In this document: in pieces, positions 26,501-33,856 of the stretch
How the letters are laid out: each line of letters opens with the position of its first letter
Numbering within the stretch: the stretch's first letter is position 1
DNA from: Enterocola sp045654205
Lineage (GTDB): Bacteria; Bacteroidota; Bacteroidia; Bacteroidales; Paludibacteraceae
DNA length: 64,000 nucleotides
Reading direction: 5' to 3'
Assembly (NCBI GenBank): GCA_045654205.1
Contig: JAZOMZ010000001.1
Coordinates: forward strand, 1-64,000
Notes under the pieces: generated by a model
The model's input: only the letters and a program-made list of their open reading frames with translations
Database searches by the model: none
Told to the model about the DNA's origin: nothing
Program-made: the position numbers and the translations under genes

Positions 26501-26788
26501 GAACAAGGTAGAGAATACGACGCAATGCTACTTCAACTGTTTGCCGATAGGCTTGCCGAAGCGCTTTCTGTTTGGCAATATGAAAAGGTAAAACAGCAAT
26601 GGGGTGTGGAAAATATGATTCGTCCTGCTGTTGGATATTCATGTTTGCCAAACCATAGTTTAAAACAAGATTTATTGGAACTTTTAGAAAATAAAATTGA
26701 TATAAAACTTACAGAAACTGGTGCAATGATGCCTGTGTCTTCTGTTTGCGGTCTTTATATTAGCAATTCTAAGGCAAAATATTTTTAA
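23555..26788 (+). CDS. metH: Cobalamin-dependent methionine synthase
   Basis: A 1077-residue multidomain enzyme. The homocysteine methyltransferase domain (1-270) has zinc-ligand cysteines C191, C252 and C253 (LNCSFG, GGCCGTTPEHI). The pterin-binding domain (about 295-560) has GERTNVAGSKKF and MIDSSHWEVLAEGLK. The B12 cap and binding domain have the cobalt-ligand motif DVHDIGKN with H697. The C-terminal reactivation domain (about 850-1077) includes RPAVGYSCLPNH and KLTETGAMMP, and ends directly at KYF. It methylates homocysteine to methionine using methyltetrahydrofolate. It is shorter than the 1227-residue E. coli enzyme, mostly because linkers and the activation domain are trimmed. metF follows after one base. 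Confidence 0.95.
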   Translation: MSISTILKQKQLILDGAMGTMLPRVDGETEEDKVRQIHQLYVDAGADFISTNTFTDNALENIEEHSTRFVKIAREVADGAGRKVYVLGSVGPASFSLTMQEDASFDVLQTAYKRQIKAMAEAGVDALIFETFFDALNIKAALTAAAEVAPQLECLLSVTLEKSGRLLSGQTLEALIATVKPFNIISLGLNCSFGAKDMTPYLNILAEKSPFYLSAYPNAGLPNALGEYDESPEDMANDLAEIFPKLNIIGGCCGTTPEHIKRLAQMREANTDKPRVSVLATQEFVLSGLEPLQTEEFIAVGERTNVAGSKKFARLIASAEYDEALQIARKQVEAGAKVIDVCMDDAMLDAKACMAKFLYLMGTDPAIARVPVMIDSSHWEVLAEGLKHVQGKAIVNSISLKEGEEVFLQRAEYIKRYGAAVVVMAFDEKGQADTYERRVEICSRAYKLLTEKAAFPAEDIVFDPNILTIATGLKEHNNYAVDFIETVRYVKQNLPYSKCSGGVSNLSFAFRGNNPLREAMHAVFLHEARKAGLDMAIINPSTLINVSELDSTLKEKITNLVLNKSDDAAELLMDFVAQNGVAKTEKTIQNAQAEPKTAEERLVNALVTADISTLNADVTELLSKLTPLEIVENVLMKGMNVVGERFAAGNMFLPQVVKTAQTMKKAVEILTPYMSADSAASTSKPKVIIATVKGDVHDIGKNIVGVVLSCNGYEVIDLGVMTPKETIIEAVQRENPVALCLSGLISPSLAQMEEVAAELEKIGSKVPLIVGGATTSLKHTAIKIDPLYSGVVLHSNDASENVRLVNSLRKEPQLEALYKNKYAEIRENTLKIQPVAHENREFVDWASEEIKPFNPLNEIVENSPSVEELENHINWKAYFAAWQVKGEWAEKVKSDLLTLLSDLKEKDNWTYKAVYKVVEAHSEGDNIILANQKCECCHGKILPLRRESEKSACLSDFISPEKDYVGVFATSVNVENILTTLREQGREYDAMLLQLFADRLAEALSVWQYEKVKQQWGVENMIRPAVGYSCLPNHSLKQDLLELLENKIDIKLTETGAMMPVSSVCGLYISNSKAKYF

Positions 26789-26789
26789 T

Positions 26790-27743
26790 ATGAACGTATC
26801 TGAGCTTTTAAAAAATACAGATAAAACACTTTTCTCTTTTGAAGTGTTGCCTCCGCTAAAAGGTCGTGGCATTGATGCTATTTATCAAACCATAGACTCG
26901 CTTTTGGAGTTTAATCCTGCATATATCAACATTACTTCTCACGCTGCCGATGAACAGTATCGTCAAAATGCAGATGGTACTTTCGACAAAGTAATGGTGC
27001 ACAAACGCCCTAGTACAGTGGCTTCTGCAGCGGCTATTAAGTATAAATACAATATTGAGGTGGTGCCTCATATTATTTGTAGTGGTCTTAATGCAGAAGA
27101 GATTGAAAATATTCTTATAGACCTTGATTTCTTGGACCTTCATAATCTATTTGTGCTTCGTGGAGACCCACAAAAAGGACTTCGTCGTTTTGCTCCAAAG
27201 GCAGGCGGACACGAACATACCACAGAACTTATGGCACAAATAAACAAAATGAACAGCGGAGTGTATTCAGATGAGTCTATTAAAAACTCTGTGGCAACTC
27301 ACTTTACAATGGGTGTGGCTGGTTATCCAGAAAAACACCTTGAGGCTCCAAATATGGAAACAGATTTGTTTTATCTAAAAGAAAAAGTGCGTCTTGGTGC
27401 AAAATATGTGGTAACACAACTTTTCTTCGACAATCAAAAGTACTTTGACTTTGTACGTCTTTGCCGTGCCGAAGGCATAGATGTGCCTATCGTACCAGGA
27501 CTTAAACCAATTTCTGGTCTAAACGACATAAAGCTACTGCCTCAAACCTTCAATATAGACATACCTGAAGATTTAGTGAAGGCGTTAGCAAACTGCAAAT
27601 CAAACGAGGAGGCACGTGCAGTGGGCGTAGAATGGTCTATCGCCCAATCTAAAGAACTAATGAAGTTTGGCGTGCCTGCACTTCACTTCTACACACTAGG
27701 CCAAGCTGCAAGTGTGCGTAAAATTTGCAGTGAGGTATTCTAA
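26790..27743 (+). CDS. metF: Methylenetetrahydrofolate reductase
   Basis: A 317-residue TIM-barrel flavoenzyme. It begins with the family pattern FSFEVLPPLKGRG, where the glutamate is catalytic, and contains NITSHAADEQ, FVLRGDPQKG and the C-terminal VVTQLFFDNQKYFDFV and VPIVPGLKPI. It reduces 5,10-methylene-THF to 5-methyl-THF, the methyl donor used by MetH, encoded one base upstream. The two are clearly co-transcribed. The length matches bacterial MetF. Confidence 0.95.
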   Translation: MNVSELLKNTDKTLFSFEVLPPLKGRGIDAIYQTIDSLLEFNPAYINITSHAADEQYRQNADGTFDKVMVHKRPSTVASAAAIKYKYNIEVVPHIICSGLNAEEIENILIDLDFLDLHNLFVLRGDPQKGLRRFAPKAGGHEHTTELMAQINKMNSGVYSDESIKNSVATHFTMGVAGYPEKHLEAPNMETDLFYLKEKVRLGAKYVVTQLFFDNQKYFDFVRLCRAEGIDVPIVPGLKPISGLNDIKLLPQTFNIDIPEDLVKALANCKSNEEARAVGVEWSIAQSKELMKFGVPALHFYTLGQAASVRKICSEVF

Positions 27744-27841
27744 TAGAAATTGAAACTCGTAGGGACACTGCGTGCACGGTTGCTGAGCCTGTCGACGAAT
27801 TGATGACCATAGGGAATAGCGCATTGTCCGTTTTTTTGAAA
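27744..27841. other. Gap after metF with GGGAC-type words
   Basis: Holds GTAGGGACACTGCGTGCACG, a degraded relative of the GGGACG...GCGTCC palindromes at 39131 and 40534. It is followed by GTCCG and seven Ts (27828-27837), which might help end metF transcription. No gene is seen. Confidence 0.35.
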
Positions 27842-28234
27842 CTATAAAGATTCCCAATCGGGAATGTCTGGCAAAAATTGGTAAGAGAGGTCGGTGTAGT
27901 TAATCTTGCAACAAATTATTTGGTTGCCGTTGCAAAGGATGATGTATGGCACGTGTAGGCGAGTGTTATATCGCATAGCTTGATCTACTACTGTTTGGTC
28001 GATATTTACAGTGGGAGCTTTGTATTCGATAAGAATACGAGGCTCTCCTTTTTTGTATACAATAGTGTCACAGCGTTGCGATAGGCCATTGATGTTGAGT
28101 GTACATTCGTTGGCAATTGCTACCGTAGGAAAATCCTTTTCGTTTGTAAGGTACGCACAAAACCATTGACGCACCTTTTCTTCTGGTGTGGCAGCTACAT
28201 ATTTACGGCGATATGGGTCGAAAAGTTTTTCCAT
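27842..28234 (-). CDS. HsdR N-terminal (HSDR_N_2) domain protein
   Basis: A 130-residue protein made of the N-terminal nuclease-like domain of type I restriction R subunits. It has a PD-(D/E)XK arrangement: D in GLSQRCDTIVY and E-x-K in PRILIEYKAP. Stand-alone copies are common in Bacteroidota, often divergent from holA as here. There is no helicase domain, so it is not a working HsdR; the cellular role is unknown. It is transcribed alone from its own -7 box. Confidence 0.85.
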   Translation of the reverse strand: MEKLFDPYRRKYVAATPEEKVRQWFCAYLTNEKDFPTVAIANECTLNINGLSQRCDTIVYKKGEPRILIEYKAPTVNIDQTVVDQAMRYNTRLHVPYIILCNGNQIICCKINYTDLSYQFLPDIPDWESL

Positions 28235-28242
28235 TTGTTTTA

Positions 28243-28250
28243 CAAAGATA
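28243..28250 (-). promoter_or_regulatory. -7 box for the HsdR-N gene
   Basis: Minus-strand TATCTTTG lies 8 bp upstream of the ATG at 28234, giving a very short leader. Confidence 0.5.
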
Positions 28251-28357
28251 AAAAAATAATTCCTAATTACTCGCTATGCTCGTGATTTTGCTCACGTTCG
28301 GGATAATAAATAAATTTATTCTCCTCTCACTTAATCGCAAAATTCCTAACTTTTTAT

Positions 28358-28365
28358 TATATTTG
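28358..28365 (+). promoter_or_regulatory. -7 box for holA
   Basis: TATATTTG followed by GCATT ends only 4 bp before the ATG at 28370, so the transcript should start at or within a few bases of the start codon. Confidence 0.5.
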
Positions 28366-28369
28366 CATT

Positions 28370-29401
28370 ATGGCAAAAACTACAAGTGGTATAACATTCG
28401 CTTCGCTGATGCAACAATTGCAGTTGCGTCAATATGCTCCTATTTATTTGTTGATGGGAGAAGAGTCTTATTATATAGACAAGGTGGTGGAGTTTATGGA
28501 AAACAATATCATAGATGAATCTGTGAGAGAGTTTAATCAGATAGTGCACTATGGTAATGATAAAATGGATGCAAAGGTGGATTTGGTTAGCGCAGTGATA
28601 AATGAAGCTCGTCGTTATCCAATGATGGGGGATAAACAACTTATTCTGCTCAAAGAATGCCAAAGTTTGGATAAGAAAAATGTTTTTGATAAACTTGCTT
28701 TGTATTTAGAAAATTGCCAAACCACTTCTATTATTGTCCTTACTTACAAGCATGGCACAGCAGATAAAAGAAAAAAATGGGTGCAAGCCATAGAAAAGGC
28801 AGGTGTGGTATTTGAAAGTAAAAAACTTTATGAAAATGAGGCTTCTGCTTTTATCAATGATTGTGCCAAAAAGAATGATTTAAAGATAACACCAGATGCT
28901 AATCGTCTGTTGTTAGAATTGGTAGGGGCAGACCTTACTCAGATAGAAAGCATAATGAAGAAATTTAGCATTATGCTTACAAAAGACAGAAATATTACTC
29001 CAATATTGGTGGAACAAACCACGGGGGTGAACAAAGATTACACTCCGTTTGAGCTACTTTCTGCCATTATCAATGGAGATGCACGCAAGGCGCATAGGAT
29101 AATACTTAATACTTCCTCAAATATTGTGGCAATTATTGCCATACTATTTAACTATTTCTCAAACCTATTTATCTATGAATATATGCCAGACCATAGCCCT
29201 GCAAATGTGGCTCAGGTGTTGAAGATTAATCCATATAGGGTGAAGGAATTTGAGGCGGGGGCAAAACGTTTCAACAAAATGAAATGCTTCAAGATAATAG
29301 GTTGCTTGAGAGAATACGACTGTAAGTCAAAAGGTATTGGCTCTGCAGGTGCTTCTGATGTAGATTTATTAAAAGAACTAATATTTAAAATATTAAATTA
29401 A
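28370..29401 (+). CDS. holA: DNA polymerase III delta subunit
   Basis: A 343-residue clamp-loader subunit, recognisable from APIYLLMGEESYYIDKVVEFM, the segment SIIVLTYKHGTADKRKKW and the C-terminal helical domain. Delta opens the sliding clamp when the loader places it on DNA. It keeps the degenerate, non-ATPase AAA+ fold and has no Walker A. The stop overlaps the next ATG as TAATG, so it is translationally coupled to the downstream Mur ligase gene. Confidence 0.88.
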   Translation: MAKTTSGITFASLMQQLQLRQYAPIYLLMGEESYYIDKVVEFMENNIIDESVREFNQIVHYGNDKMDAKVDLVSAVINEARRYPMMGDKQLILLKECQSLDKKNVFDKLALYLENCQTTSIIVLTYKHGTADKRKKWVQAIEKAGVVFESKKLYENEASAFINDCAKKNDLKITPDANRLLLELVGADLTQIESIMKKFSIMLTKDRNITPILVEQTTGVNKDYTPFELLSAIINGDARKAHRIILNTSSNIVAIIAILFNYFSNLFIYEYMPDHSPANVAQVLKINPYRVKEFEAGAKRFNKMKCFKIIGCLREYDCKSKGIGSAGASDVDLLKELIFKILN

Positions 29402-30768
29402 TGCTTAGCAATAATTCTTTCTTCTTTGTCGGCATTGCCGGAACAGGTATGAGCGCTATAGCACAATATCTAAAAGGAATAGGTAAAAATGTTTCTGGTT
29501 CAGACCGTTTGTTTTCAAAAGACAAAAAACTAGATACTCAAGTGAAGTTTGAGGCTATGGGTATAGATTGTTATTTTCAAGACGGAAGTGGTATCACGTC
29601 AGAAACTGATATTGTGGTGGTGTCAACAGCCATTGAAGAAAGCAATGTGGAATACCAAAAAGCTCTTTCTTTGGGTATAAAAATAGTGAAACGTTCGGCT
29701 CTGCTTGCAGCTATTTCAGAGAGCAAAAAGACTATTGCGGTAGGCGGTACTTCTGGTAAATCTACCACTACTGCTATGATTTTCCATATACTTGAGTGTG
29801 CAGGCAAATCGCCTTCGCTTATCACTGGTGCAGGCTTGAGTTCTCTGCAAGAAAAAGGTTTGCTTGGCAATGCTTGGAATGGTGAGGGCGAATATTTAGT
29901 AATTGAGGCAGACGAGTCTGACGGCTCAATTGTTTCTTACAGGCCATATATTAGTGTGCTTCTAAATGTGGAACGCGACCACAAAGAGGAAGATGAACTA
30001 ATGCAACTTTTCTCTACCTTCAAGGCGAATACTTCTTATTCTTTCATAGTGAACGCAGGTAATAAACTTGCAAAACAACTTTCTGACGGAAAGGATTTTC
30101 AATTTGAAGCAGAAGGTGTGGCAGGAGAGTCTGGCTATGAGGCGTTTGGCTTTAGCCAAAATGGCTTTGAAATTTCTTTTGAACTAAACGGTATGCGTTG
30201 CAACGTGCCTCTTATAGGTAAACACAATATGGAAAACACTCTTGCAGCGGTGGCAGTTTGTAAGGAGGCTGGTGTTGAGGTGGCAGACGCTATCGAAGCA
30301 ATGAAAACCTTTAAAGGTATTTACCGCAGAACTCAACTTCTTGGTCACAACAAAGAAAGAAATATTTACCTTATAGATGACTTTGCGCACAATCCTTCTG
30401 AGGTGGCTGCTGCTATACGTGCTTGTCAGCAAATTTGCCCTACTGTGATGGCGTACTTCCAACCTCATGGTTTTGGTCCGCTACGCTTTATGCACAAAGA
30501 TTTGGCCCTAGATGTAGATGCTGCACTTCGTGAAAGTGACATTTTCCTTATCGGTGATGTTTATTACGCAGGTGGCACTGTAAACAAGGATATCAGCCCA
30601 AGTATTGTGTCTGACGCTATGACAGGCAATGCAGTCTTCGTTGGCGATAAGGAGAATGCTTCTGCCTACATTGTAGAAAACATAAAGGACAACACTGTGT
30701 TGTTGATAATGGGGGCCAGAGATCCGAATTTAAGTGAGTTTGGAATAGATATTTTTAATAGAATTTAA
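29401..30768 (+). CDS. Mur ligase family protein (MurC/Mpl-like)
   Basis: A 455-residue ligase with a MurC-type N-terminal Rossmann domain (FVGIAGTGMSAIAQYLKGIG, GSDR), a P-loop GGTSGKSTTT (115-124), VIEADESDGSI in the central domain and DDFAHNPSEVAAAI in the C-terminal domain. MurC and Mpl use GTHGKTTT-type loops and AHHPTE; here His is replaced by Ser in the P-loop and AHHP reads AHNP. The protein therefore looks like a divergent paralog that joins an amino acid or peptide to a UDP-MurNAc-like substrate, rather than the essential MurC. It is coupled to holA upstream and ends at a strong terminator. Confidence 0.72.
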   Translation: MLSNNSFFFVGIAGTGMSAIAQYLKGIGKNVSGSDRLFSKDKKLDTQVKFEAMGIDCYFQDGSGITSETDIVVVSTAIEESNVEYQKALSLGIKIVKRSALLAAISESKKTIAVGGTSGKSTTTAMIFHILECAGKSPSLITGAGLSSLQEKGLLGNAWNGEGEYLVIEADESDGSIVSYRPYISVLLNVERDHKEEDELMQLFSTFKANTSYSFIVNAGNKLAKQLSDGKDFQFEAEGVAGESGYEAFGFSQNGFEISFELNGMRCNVPLIGKHNMENTLAAVAVCKEAGVEVADAIEAMKTFKGIYRRTQLLGHNKERNIYLIDDFAHNPSEVAAAIRACQQICPTVMAYFQPHGFGPLRFMHKDLALDVDAALRESDIFLIGDVYYAGGTVNKDISPSIVSDAMTGNAVFVGDKENASAYIVENIKDNTVLLIMGARDPNLSEFGIDIFNRI

Positions 30769-30787
30769 TTTTTATAATAAGACAATA

Positions 30788-30824
30788 AAAAAGGTGACTC
30801 CATTTGAAGTCACCTTTCGTTTTA
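30788..30824. terminator. Bidirectional terminator between the Mur ligase gene and pgk
   Basis: AAGGTGACT (30791-30799) pairs perfectly with AGTCACCTT (30808-30816), with an A-run before and T-rich sequence after. It lies between converging genes. Confidence 0.85.
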
Positions 30825-30839
30825 TATATGGGATAATGA

Positions 30840-32090
30840 TTATCCTTTGATTGCAGCTACACCTGGAAGTACTTTGCCTTCGATAGCTTCAAGAAGAGCA
30901 CCACCACCAGTTGAGATGTAAGATACTTGGTCTGCCATACCAAATTTGTTGATACAAGCTACTGAGTCACCACCACCGATAAGAGAGTATGCACCGTTTG
31001 CAGTTGCTTTAGCGATAGCTTCAGCGATAGCACGAGAACCAGCAGTGAAGTTATCAAATTCGAATACACCTGCAGGACCATTCCATAGGATAGTTTTAGC
31101 GTCTTCGATAGCAGCAGCAAATGATTTTTGTGTTTCAGGACCAGCGTCAAGACCTTCCCAACCTTCTGGGATAGCGTTAGCTGGAACAACTTGTGTGTTA
31201 GCGTCGTTTGAGAAGTCGTCAGCAGCAACGCAGTCTGTGCCTAATACTAGGTTAACGCCTTTAGCTTTAGCTTGTTCGATAATATCAAGAGCAAGTTGAA
31301 GTTTGTCATCTTCGCAGATAGATTTACCGATTTGGCCACCCATTGCTTTAGCGAAAGTATAAGTCATACCACCGCAAAGGATTAGGTTGTCAACTTTATC
31401 CATTAGGTTTTCGATGATACCAATTTTTGTAGAAACTTTAGAACCACCCATGATAGCTGTGAATGGACGGTTGATGTTACTTAGGATGTTGTCAACAGCT
31501 TGAACTTCTTTTTCCATTAAGTAACCTAACATTTTGTTTTCAGCATCGAAGTAGTCTGCGATAACAGCTGTAGAAGCGTGTTTACGGTGAGCAGTACCAA
31601 ATGCGTCGTTGATGTAGCAATCAGCGTAAGAAGCTAAAGCTTTAGCAAATTCTTTTTGAGAAGCTTTCATTGCTTTTTTAGCATCTTCGTATGCTGGGTC
31701 TTCTTTGTCGATACCTACTGGTTTGCCTTCTTCTTCACCGTAGAAACGTAAGTTTTCAAGTAGAAGAACTTCGCCTGGTTGAAGTGCAGCAGCAGCGTCA
31801 GCAGCTTTAGCGCAGTCATCAGCAAATTTAACAGCAACACCAAGTTTTTCAGAAACTGCTTCTACGATTTGGCTTAAAGAGTATTTAGCATTCACTTTGC
31901 CTTTTGGTTTACCCATGTGAGACATGATGATTAGAGAACCACCGTCTGCTAATACTTTTTTAAGAGTAGGAAGAGCACCGCGGATACGTGTATCGTCAGT
32001 GATTTTACCATTTTCGTCTAGTGGAACGTTGAAGTCCACACGTACAATTGCTTTTTTACCAGCAAATTTGAAATTGTCAATTGTTTGCAT
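30840..32090 (-). CDS. pgk: Phosphoglycerate kinase
   Basis: A 416-residue glycolytic enzyme. The signature KKAIVRVDFNVPLD is near the N-terminus, the substrate-binding SHMGKPKGK near 60, ENLRF near 115, the GGSKVSTKI motif near 215 and the nucleotide-binding GGGDSVA near 375. It converts 1,3-bisphosphoglycerate and ADP to 3-phosphoglycerate and ATP in the cytoplasm. Codon use is strongly biased, like dnaK and rpsA. No promoter was seen in the 26-bp gap upstream, so it may share the upstream CAP-gene promoter or use one I did not recognise. Confidence 0.97.
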   Translation of the reverse strand: MQTIDNFKFAGKKAIVRVDFNVPLDENGKITDDTRIRGALPTLKKVLADGGSLIIMSHMGKPKGKVNAKYSLSQIVEAVSEKLGVAVKFADDCAKAADAAAALQPGEVLLLENLRFYGEEEGKPVGIDKEDPAYEDAKKAMKASQKEFAKALASYADCYINDAFGTAHRKHASTAVIADYFDAENKMLGYLMEKEVQAVDNILSNINRPFTAIMGGSKVSTKIGIIENLMDKVDNLILCGGMTYTFAKAMGGQIGKSICEDDKLQLALDIIEQAKAKGVNLVLGTDCVAADDFSNDANTQVVPANAIPEGWEGLDAGPETQKSFAAAIEDAKTILWNGPAGVFEFDNFTAGSRAIAEAIAKATANGAYSLIGGGDSVACINKFGMADQVSYISTGGGALLEAIEGKVLPGVAAIKG

Positions 32091-32116
32091 AATATTGTTG
32101 TTAAGTGAAATATTTA

Positions 32117-32605
32117 TTATTTTTTAGGGTGGGCAAATAGGATTACCCAAAAGTCTCCACTACGTGCCATTGCCATAGCTGTAACTTGTCTGTTCATTAT
32201 ATTGTTGCAAGAGGTAGGGTTGTTCATCCAGTGGTCTATAACCATAGTTTCGTTACCTTTAAGGTGAGCTAAATTTTCTACGCAATAAACTACGCTATAT
32301 CCCTTCTCTTCCAATCTTTGTTTAAGAGTACTTCCATCTGTACCCACGTGGCTTAAATATAGAAAATTATCCTTGTTTTTTTCATTTTCTGCAGCCAATT
32401 CGTCTGCATATTCTTGAGCTACTTCTTCTAGCTTGTTATCCCAAATTAGTTCGCCTGCAGGTCTTTTCTTTACGTTACCACAAAAACAAACATCAGACCT
32501 CCAGCCATTTATCTCATCTAGCACTCTTTCTTTTTTGATTTGACCAAACGCAAATATTTGGCAAAGAAACAATGCAGATAATAATGCTATAATCTTTTTC
32601 ATCAT
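32117..32605 (-). CDS. Exported CAP-superfamily (SCP/PR1, YkwD-like) protein
   Basis: A 162-residue protein with a signal peptide (MMKKIIALLSALFLCQIFAFG, cut near residue 21) and one CAP domain: LDEINGWRSD, LIWDNKLEEVAQEYADELA, LSHVGTDGSTLKQRLEEKGY, VENLA and FWVILFAHP. The usual four CAP features (His in LSHVG, Glu in ENLA) are present. Bacterial CAP proteins are secreted or periplasmic and mostly of unknown role. pgk starts 26 bp downstream on the same strand. Confidence 0.85.
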   Translation of the reverse strand: MMKKIIALLSALFLCQIFAFGQIKKERVLDEINGWRSDVCFCGNVKKRPAGELIWDNKLEEVAQEYADELAAENEKNKDNFLYLSHVGTDGSTLKQRLEEKGYSVVYCVENLAHLKGNETMVIDHWMNNPTSCNNIMNRQVTAMAMARSGDFWVILFAHPKK

Positions 32606-32618
32606 TATAAATTTCCCA

Positions 32619-32626
32619 CAAAGATA
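32619..32626 (-). promoter_or_regulatory. -7 box for the CAP gene (and perhaps pgk)
   Basis: Minus-strand TATCTTTG lies 13 bp upstream of the start codon at 32605. Confidence 0.5.
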
Positions 32627-32708
32627 CTAAAAAAAAACACAGAAGAAAAAAATGTGCAATTTTTTCTTCTGTGTAATGTGTATAATAGGTGTAAAATCAC
32701 CACAAATA

Positions 32709-33689
32709 TTACCAAGTGTAAGATAAACCTTGTGTAAAACAGTAGGTTAAACAATAAGAATCAACAGGAGCTTGACCGCCATCCCAAAGGAAGTCTAAAC
32801 GTGTTACAGCAGCTAGACCTTTCCAAATTTTTACTTGGAAGAAACCACCTGCACCCACAAGTGGAAGTGGTTTTGTGCCTAGCATTCCTTGAAACTCTGT
32901 AGGGAGCAATTCTTCTTGAGCTTGAGATGCTTTGAATGCACCGCTAACAGGTTGTTGTACAGCAGTATAAATATGGAATGCGATATTATCCCAATCACCC
33001 CAGAAGTTTACAAATGCATTGAATTTGAAGTTCCATTGGTTGTAATGACCTTTGTCTGAAATTCTTAAATATTCTCTTGAGATATCAGGAAGTGCATTGT
33101 AGCTTTCAAGTAAAGCACTTCTTTCTACACCTAATTTATTTGCTCTCGCATTGATAGCATCCCAGTGTTGGTACACGCCTGCGATACCGATACCCGGTTC
33201 TAGACACAAATGTGGGTGTTCTCTTAGTGGTTGGAATGTGAAATTCATAGCCACTGTGGCTCTATTGTGCAAATCTCTTAGGTAGTCGTAGTTGTATGTT
33301 ACTGCTGCAGAGAAGAAAAATGGAGTTTTTTCTCTTTTGTTACCTTCTATGCGATATTGAAAGAAGTCGCCTTGTAAATGGAAAAATCCTTTGTTACCAG
33401 TATCTGTGTCGTTAAGGAAATTATACGCTACGTTACCGGAAAAACGGAATCTGTGTTTGTCAAGAGAATACACAAGTTCTGTAGCCACATCTAATTCAAA
33501 CTTAATAGCGTCAGTTTGTTCTACTTTAAGAGATAATCCTGCAGTACCGTGAAGTTTGTTAACTTTTACAGAATCTAGAAGAGTTTTTGTTAGCATATAC
33601 CCCATATAGCCTTGAGCGTGCGATGGAGTAAAACAGAAGAATGAAAATAGTAGGACACTACCTACTAGCAGATTTTTTTTAAGTTTCAT
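32709..33689 (-). CDS. Exported outer-membrane protein of unknown family
   Basis: A 326-residue protein with a signal peptide (MKLKKNLLVGSVLLFSFFCF, cut after SHA-Q). The mature chain is beta-rich with alternating aromatic strands (FRFSGNVAYNFL, FFFSAAVTYNYDY, ATVAMNFTF, WNFKFNAFVNFWG, IAFHIYTAV) and ends in TQGLSYTW, a typical outer-membrane barrel end. I do not recognise the family; DUF481-like barrels are a possible comparison. It is transcribed alone, divergent from the amylase gene, with a well-formed promoter. Confidence 0.65.
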   Translation of the reverse strand: MKLKKNLLVGSVLLFSFFCFTPSHAQGYMGYMLTKTLLDSVKVNKLHGTAGLSLKVEQTDAIKFELDVATELVYSLDKHRFRFSGNVAYNFLNDTDTGNKGFFHLQGDFFQYRIEGNKREKTPFFFSAAVTYNYDYLRDLHNRATVAMNFTFQPLREHPHLCLEPGIGIAGVYQHWDAINARANKLGVERSALLESYNALPDISREYLRISDKGHYNQWNFKFNAFVNFWGDWDNIAFHIYTAVQQPVSGAFKASQAQEELLPTEFQGMLGTKPLPLVGAGGFFQVKIWKGLAAVTRLDFLWDGGQAPVDSYCLTYCFTQGLSYTW

Positions 33690-33714
33690 TTAATATAGTT
33701 TAAGATTTTTTTAT

Positions 33715-33722
33715 TATCTTTG
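33715..33722 (+). promoter_or_regulatory. Possible -7 box for the amylase gene
   Basis: TATCTTTG on the plus strand lies 134 bp upstream of the ATG at 33857, implying a leader of about 130 nt. The leader contains a short tandem repeat, AAATCAAATCTAAATC, just before the ATG. Confidence 0.4.
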
Positions 33723-33755
33723 TAAAATGCTATGCTTAAGGATTTTACGAGGGTG

Positions 33756-33786
33756 CAAAAATACTCTATTTTTTTCAAACCACAAA
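33756..33786 (-). promoter_or_regulatory. Complete -33/-7 promoter for the outer-membrane protein gene
   Basis: Minus-strand TTTG (33786-33783), then 19 bp, then TATTTTTG (33763-33756): an exact Bacteroidota primary-sigma layout. The leader is about 65 nt. Confidence 0.65.
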
Positions 33787-33856
33787 GTTTAGTTACCTAA
33801 TAAGATGTAAAAAAACAAAATATAAAATCAAATCTAAATCAAATCTAAATCAAACT

